Shown here piece by piece: positions 7,964 to 10,883 of a DNA stretch of 10,883 bases. The DNA is taken from positions 1-10,883 of the forward strand of contig UQXS01000071.1 in NCBI GenBank assembly GCA_900545125.1. The letters run 5' to 3'. Origin of the DNA: an uncultured Ruminococcus sp. Lineage in GTDB: Bacteria > Bacillota > Clostridia > Oscillospirales > Ruminococcaceae. The notes beneath the pieces were generated by a model. It searched no databases and was not told the origin of the DNA. It saw nothing but the letters and a program-made list of their open reading frames with translations. Made by a program: the position numbers and the translations under genes. Each line of letters opens with the position of its first letter. The first letter of the stretch is position 1.

Positions 7964-8004
7964 TAATCTTTTCAGATACCCCTTACGGGTATCTGAAAAG
8001 ATTA
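7964..8004. repeat. 18-bp perfect inverted repeat (hairpin) with 5-nt loop
   Basis: TAATCTTTTCAGATACCC at 7964-7981 is followed by CTTAC and its exact reverse complement at 7987-8004. A flanking copy, TAATCTATTC (7954-7963), directly repeats the first ten bases with one mismatch. No T-run follows the hairpin on either strand, so it is not a standard intrinsic terminator. It is downstream of the ATPase gene and upstream of the miaB promoter. It may be part of an extragenic repeat together with the next two hairpins. Confidence 0.8.
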
Positions 8005-8015
8005 ATACTGGGTTT

Positions 8016-8069
8016 CCAAAGGGGGGATTCCCCCTTTGGCAGGGGTTTAAGGGGACAGCGTCCCCTTAA
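8016..8069. repeat. Two adjacent G/C-rich hairpins, probable extragenic repeat unit
   Basis: The first stem is CCAAAGGGGG (8016-8025) with loop GATT and exact complement 8030-8039. The second is TTAAGGGGA (8047-8055) with loop CAGCG and exact complement 8061-8069. The block is far richer in G+C than the flanking AT-rich spacer. From memory, similar paired hairpins with a GGCAGGGGTTT linker recur between genes in ruminococci and other Clostridia; I could not check this. Neither hairpin has a T-run after it. They could stabilise or end the ATPase transcript, or be a mobile or selfish repeat. Confidence 0.7.
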
Positions 8070-8073
8070 TCGG

Positions 8074-8100
8074 CAACAAAAAGTAAATACTGTCACTTTT
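8074..8100 (-). terminator. Possible weak terminator overlapping the ATPase stop codon
   Basis: On the minus strand AAAAGT (8100-8095) pairs with ACTTTT (8084-8079) across a 10-nt loop, and the run continues TGTTG. The stem is only 6 bp and AT-rich, so it would be weak. It is recorded because the three strong hairpins farther downstream lack T-runs, and no other candidate terminator is visible after the ATPase gene. Confidence 0.25.
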
Positions 8101-10681
8101 ATTTTTTTGAGACAGCCTCTTTTATCATTCTGATTATCTGCGTAAGGGCAAACGGAATAACTGCAAATCCTGCTACCTGAAGCAGATTCACAGCAGTAAA
8201 TGAATTGCTGACATTCATAAATCCATGCACCGGAGTTATCATAAGTGCACATACAAGGAAAATTGCTCCCGCTAAAAATGCACCGACAGTAAACATATTC
8301 TTTGTGAATCCAAGCTTTGCAAGAGAATATTTTCCACGGCTGTCAAATCCTTCAAACAAACGTGCAAGACAAAGCGTTCCGAACGCCATTGTACTCGCCA
8401 TTGCAGCAGAATCACCGCAGCTTTTTCCGACCATGAACGCTGCCATTACACAAGCAGCAATAACCACGCTGTGGAAAAGTATATAAAGACCCGTTTCCTT
8501 ATTGAGTATGGATTCCTTCGAGGAACGAGGCTTTTCATTCATAACTCCGGGCTGCATAGGTTCCATGCAAAGTGCAAGAGCCGGCAGCGAATCCGTCAGC
8601 AGATTTATGAAAAGAAGATGTACCGGACTGAACGGCAGCGGCAAATTCAGTATCGTCGTGAGAAGTACGACCAGAATAGCTGCGGCATTTCCTGCAAGCA
8701 GGAACTTTATCGCATTCTTGATATTGCCGTATATACAGCGTCCGTTTGCTACAGCCTTGACAATTGTCGCAAAGTTGTCGTCCGCAAGAATCATGGAAGC
8801 GGCATCCTTTGATACCTCTGTTCCGGTTATTCCCATTGCTACGCCGATATCTGCCTTTTTCAGGGCAGGAGCATCATTTACTCCGTCACCGGTCATGGCA
8901 ACGACCATATCCTTTGCCTGCCACAATCCGACTATACGTATCTTATGAACAGGCGATACCCTTGCGTAAACAGAAACTTTCTCCAGCTTTGCGGACAGTT
9001 CCTCATCGGAGATATTGTCAAGCTCCGTACCATCCATAGCAATATCCCCGTCCTTGTATATGCCTATCTCTTTTGCAATTGCTACGGCAGTCAGCTTGTG
9101 ATCTCCGGTTATCATGATAGGCTTTATTCCGGCTGATATACACTCGGCAACGGCTGCCTTGCTCTCCTCACGAGGCGGATCGGTCATAGCCGTAAGCCCT
9201 ATAAAGATATAATCACATTCATCGTCAAGAGTTACTGCGGCATCACTTTTCAATATCTTCTTCGCAAAGGCAAGAACTCTCATGCCGTTTTCAGAATAAT
9301 CAAGGTTCGCCTTACGGATATTCTCAAAGTCCTGTTCCGTAACAGGACGGATTCCGTTTCCGTCAAGTATAAATTTAAGTCTGGGAATAAGCACATCAAC
9401 AGCACCCTTTGTATAGGCTGTGCGCTCGCCGCCGAAAATGTGAACGGTTGTCATAAGTTTCCGGTCGCTGTCAAATGGTATCTCATCAATACGTGGATTT
9501 TCATTCCTTATCCTGATATACTCGCCGCTGCCAATATATTCGGACAAAGCTGTTTCAGTAGGATCGCCCAGCCATGCATCGCCGGATTTTGCGGCATCGT
9601 TGCAAAGTGCCATTGCCAGAAGCAGATCTTTCATTGCCGCCTCGCATGAAGCGTTCACATCACGGACTGTCATTTTATTCTGCGTAAGCGTACCTGTCTT
9701 ATCTGAGCAGATTATCGAAACACATCCAAGACCCTCAACCGCCTTGAGATCCTTTATTATAGCCTTTTGTTTCGACATCTTCTGCGTTCCTATCGCAAGC
9801 GAAATTGTGATAATGGAACTGAGTGCCTCCGGAATAGCGGCAACCGCAAGGGCAACCGCAAACATCATGGCATCAACAACCGGCTTGTCGTTGAGGAAAT
9901 ATGTCATAAGAAAAACAACAATACAAATAGAAATAACGGCAATCGAAAGTATCTTGCTGAATTTGTCAAGACTTACCTGGAGAGGAGTCTTTTTCTTCTT
10001 GGCATTCTGCATGAGCGATGCAATCTTTCCAATCTCCGTATTCATGCCGACGGCTGTCACAACTGCAATTCCACGTCCGTTTGAGATATTCGAGCCGCTG
10101 TAGAGCATATTCACACGGTCGCCAAGCGGAAGTTCGTCCTTATCTATCGTTTCCGTGTTTTTTGTCACATTAAGGGATTCTCCCGTAAGTGCGCTTTCAT
10201 TTACCTGGAGCGATGCCGCCTCAAGCAGACGTCCGTCAGCAGCCGCAACATTTCCGGCTTCAACAAGCAGAATATCTCCGACTACTACTTCGGATGCGGG
10301 GATCTCAGCCTGTGCGCCGTTTCTGATAACCCTGGCATTCGGGGAACTCATGGCTTTAAGGCTGTTCAGAGACTTCTGTGCCTTGACGTTCTGAACCGTG
10401 CCAAGTATGGCATTCATGACAAGCACAACCAGTATTACAATGGTACTTCCGACTTCACCGCTTATCATGGAAACAATCGAGGCTATGATGAGAATAACTA
10501 CCAGAAGATCGGCAAACTGCTCCAGAAAAATCATGAGCAGACTTTTCTGCTTTTGCTCGGTAATCGAATTCTCTCCGTTTTTCAGACGGCTTTCCTTTAC
10601 CTGTGCATCCGTTAATCCCTGCACTATGTCCGAACTAAGCTGACTGACCACCTTTTCTTTGTCCTGATTGAAATAATTCAT
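8099..10681 (-). CDS. P2A-type cation-transporting ATPase, probable Mn2+ (Mn2+/Ca2+) exporter
   Basis: This membrane pump uses an aspartyl-phosphate cycle to export cations. The 860-residue protein has the full P-type order. The cation ATPase N-terminal domain (1-60) precedes M1-M2 (about 55-95) and the actuator TGES (166-169). M3-M4 contains PEAL (284-287), followed by phosphorylation motif CSDKTGTLT with Asp327. KGA (425-427), DPPR (501-504), TGDH (525-528), hinge TGDGVNDAP (597-605) and M5-M10 complete it. By alignment with SERCA, Glu309, Asn796, Thr799 and Asp800 correspond to E285, N693, T696 and D697, so site II is kept. The site I Glu771 position is Ala668 (GNAAA instead of SNVGE). That suggests one transported ion, as in PMR1/SPCA-type pumps. 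The start is ATG with CGGAG 8 nt upstream. The preceding leader is a yybP-ykoY riboswitch with a terminator, as upstream of the Lactococcus Mn2+-linked pump YoaB. A Ca2+ role cannot be excluded from sequence. The gene is the only one in its unit here. Confidence 0.95.
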   Translation of the reverse strand: MNYFNQDKEKVVSQLSSDIVQGLTDAQVKESRLKNGENSITEQKQKSLLMIFLEQFADLLVVILIIASIVSMISGEVGSTIVILVVLVMNAILGTVQNVKAQKSLNSLKAMSSPNARVIRNGAQAEIPASEVVVGDILLVEAGNVAAADGRLLEAASLQVNESALTGESLNVTKNTETIDKDELPLGDRVNMLYSGSNISNGRGIAVVTAVGMNTEIGKIASLMQNAKKKKTPLQVSLDKFSKILSIAVISICIVVFLMTYFLNDKPVVDAMMFAVALAVAAIPEALSSIITISLAIGTQKMSKQKAIIKDLKAVEGLGCVSIICSDKTGTLTQNKMTVRDVNASCEAAMKDLLLAMALCNDAAKSGDAWLGDPTETALSEYIGSGEYIRIRNENPRIDEIPFDSDRKLMTTVHIFGGERTAYTKGAVDVLIPRLKFILDGNGIRPVTEQDFENIRKANLDYSENGMRVLAFAKKILKSDAAVTLDDECDYIFIGLTAMTDPPREESKAAVAECISAGIKPIMITGDHKLTAVAIAKEIGIYKDGDIAMDGTELDNISDEELSAKLEKVSVYARVSPVHKIRIVGLWQAKDMVVAMTGDGVNDAPALKKADIGVAMGITGTEVSKDAASMILADDNFATIVKAVANGRCIYGNIKNAIKFLLAGNAAAILVVLLTTILNLPLPFSPVHLLFINLLTDSLPALALCMEPMQPGVMNEKPRSSKESILNKETGLYILFHSVVIAACVMAAFMVGKSCGDSAAMASTMAFGTLCLARLFEGFDSRGKYSLAKLGFTKNMFTVGAFLAGAIFLVCALMITPVHGFMNVSNSFTAVNLLQVAGFAVIPFALTQIIRMIKEAVSKK

Positions 10682-10713
10682 GCATTTTCTCCGTTTCTGT
10701 ATAATAATCAGGG

Positions 10714-10776
10714 AACAAAAAAGACTTTTATTGCAGCCCGATACGTATAATCATATCAGAATGCAATAAAAGTCTT
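10714..10776 (-). terminator. Riboswitch-controlled intrinsic terminator
   Basis: On the minus strand AAGACTTTTATTGCA (10776-10762) pairs perfectly over 15 bp with TGCAATAAAAGTCTT (10735-10721) across a 26-nt loop. The stem is followed by TTTTGTT, giving six T in a row with the stem end. Its 5' arm includes the 3' strand of aptamer P1 (10773-10766), so terminator and aptamer cannot both form. This is the expression platform of an ON switch in the ATPase leader. Confidence 0.88.
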
Positions 10777-10879
10777 GCTAAAGCTTACTCTGCTCTGTCC
10801 GCCCGACAGCCGGAGCCGTGGTTATGGCGATGCGGACACCCGGTATTTCCTCCGGGAAGCTACTCCCTTTTACTTTTAT
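10766..10879 (-). promoter_or_regulatory. yybP-ykoY (Mn2+) riboswitch aptamer
   Basis: The leader of the ATPase gene carries both conserved loops of this class: GGGAGTAGC (10867-10859) and TTAGCAAGAC (10781-10772). P1 can form as ATAAAAGT (10879-10872) with ACTTTTAT (10773-10766), or in the shorter AAAGG/CTTTT register. P2 is CCCGG (10856-10852) with CCGGG (10843-10839). P3 is TGTCCGC (10838-10832) with GCGGACA (10802-10796), 7 bp perfect, enclosing a further C/G-rich arm. A short stem near 10795-10781 leads into the second conserved loop. Known members bind Mn2+ and turn on exporters such as L. lactis yoaB and E. coli mntP. The promoter lies beyond the window edge. Confidence 0.87.
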
Positions 10880-10883
10880 ATAA

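Noticed and set aside
7964..8069. Three hairpins as ordinary intrinsic terminators of the ATPase gene
   Set aside because: None is followed by a T-run on either strand, so they are recorded as repeats instead.
7983..8252. Minus-strand open frame of 89 codons over the ATPase 3' end and the hairpin block
   Set aside because: It overlaps the end of the ATPase gene in another frame and then translates the repeat hairpins (PLKPLPKGESPLWKP), a typical spurious product of such repeats.
9600..10103. Plus-strand open frame of 167 codons with hydrophobic stretches
   Set aside because: It is a complementary-strand shadow of the ATPase gene, whose motifs are intact on the minus strand.
10736..10761. 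ATACGTAT palindrome in the terminator loop as an operator site
   Set aside because: It is only 8 bp and lies in the loop of the riboswitch terminator, with no second copy near a promoter.

Overview
The window looks like a core chromosomal segment of a Gram-positive, low-to-moderate G+C anaerobe of the Clostridia, most like a Ruminococcus or a relative in the Oscillospiraceae. This placement is an inference. It rests on protein style (LTGC lipoproteins with Ser/Thr/Glu-rich linkers and propeller-like domains), GGAG ribosome binding sites, the miaB / ymcA-type / mutS gene order known from Firmicutes, and a yybP-ykoY type riboswitch. All genes lie on the minus strand. No phage, transposase, CRISPR, tRNA or rRNA is visible.

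Reading along the minus strand from high to low coordinates, the first unit (10883 to 8099) is a yybP-ykoY family (Mn2+-sensing) riboswitch. Its P1 strand overlaps the arm of a strong intrinsic terminator, and it controls an 860-residue P2A-type cation ATPase. The pump keeps the residues of one cation site (the equivalents of SERCA Glu309, Asn796 and Asp800) but has Ala where SERCA has the site I Glu771. With the riboswitch, this suggests a Mn2+ (or Mn2+/Ca2+) exporter rather than a plain Ca2+ pump.

The intergenic region 7783-8098 holds three perfect hairpins in a row (7964-8069), which look like an extragenic repeat. It also holds a near-ideal promoter (TTGAAA, 17 bp, extended TATAAT) for the next transcription unit.

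The second unit (7782 to beyond base 1) appears to be one operon: miaB (tRNA ms2i6A methylthiotransferase, probably starting at a TTG), a 651-residue propeller-like lipoprotein overlapping miaB by ATGA, a 302-residue lipoprotein with one DxDGDG motif, a YlbF/YmcA-family protein with a six-cysteine tail, mutS, and a 141-residue protein of unknown function. Gaps are -4 to 38 nt and nearly every gene has its own Shine-Dalgarno. In Bacillus subtilis ymcB (miaB), ymcA, cotE, mutS and mutL are neighbours. Here two cell-surface lipoproteins have been placed inside this conserved housekeeping cluster, and an unknown gene follows mutS. The operon continues past the window edge.

The most interesting points are the riboswitch-pump pairing, the lipoprotein pair inside the miaB-ymcA-mutS cluster, the Cys-rich tail of the YmcA-like protein, the revised miaB start, and the triple hairpin. 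I see no clearly novel multi-gene defence or biosynthetic system.
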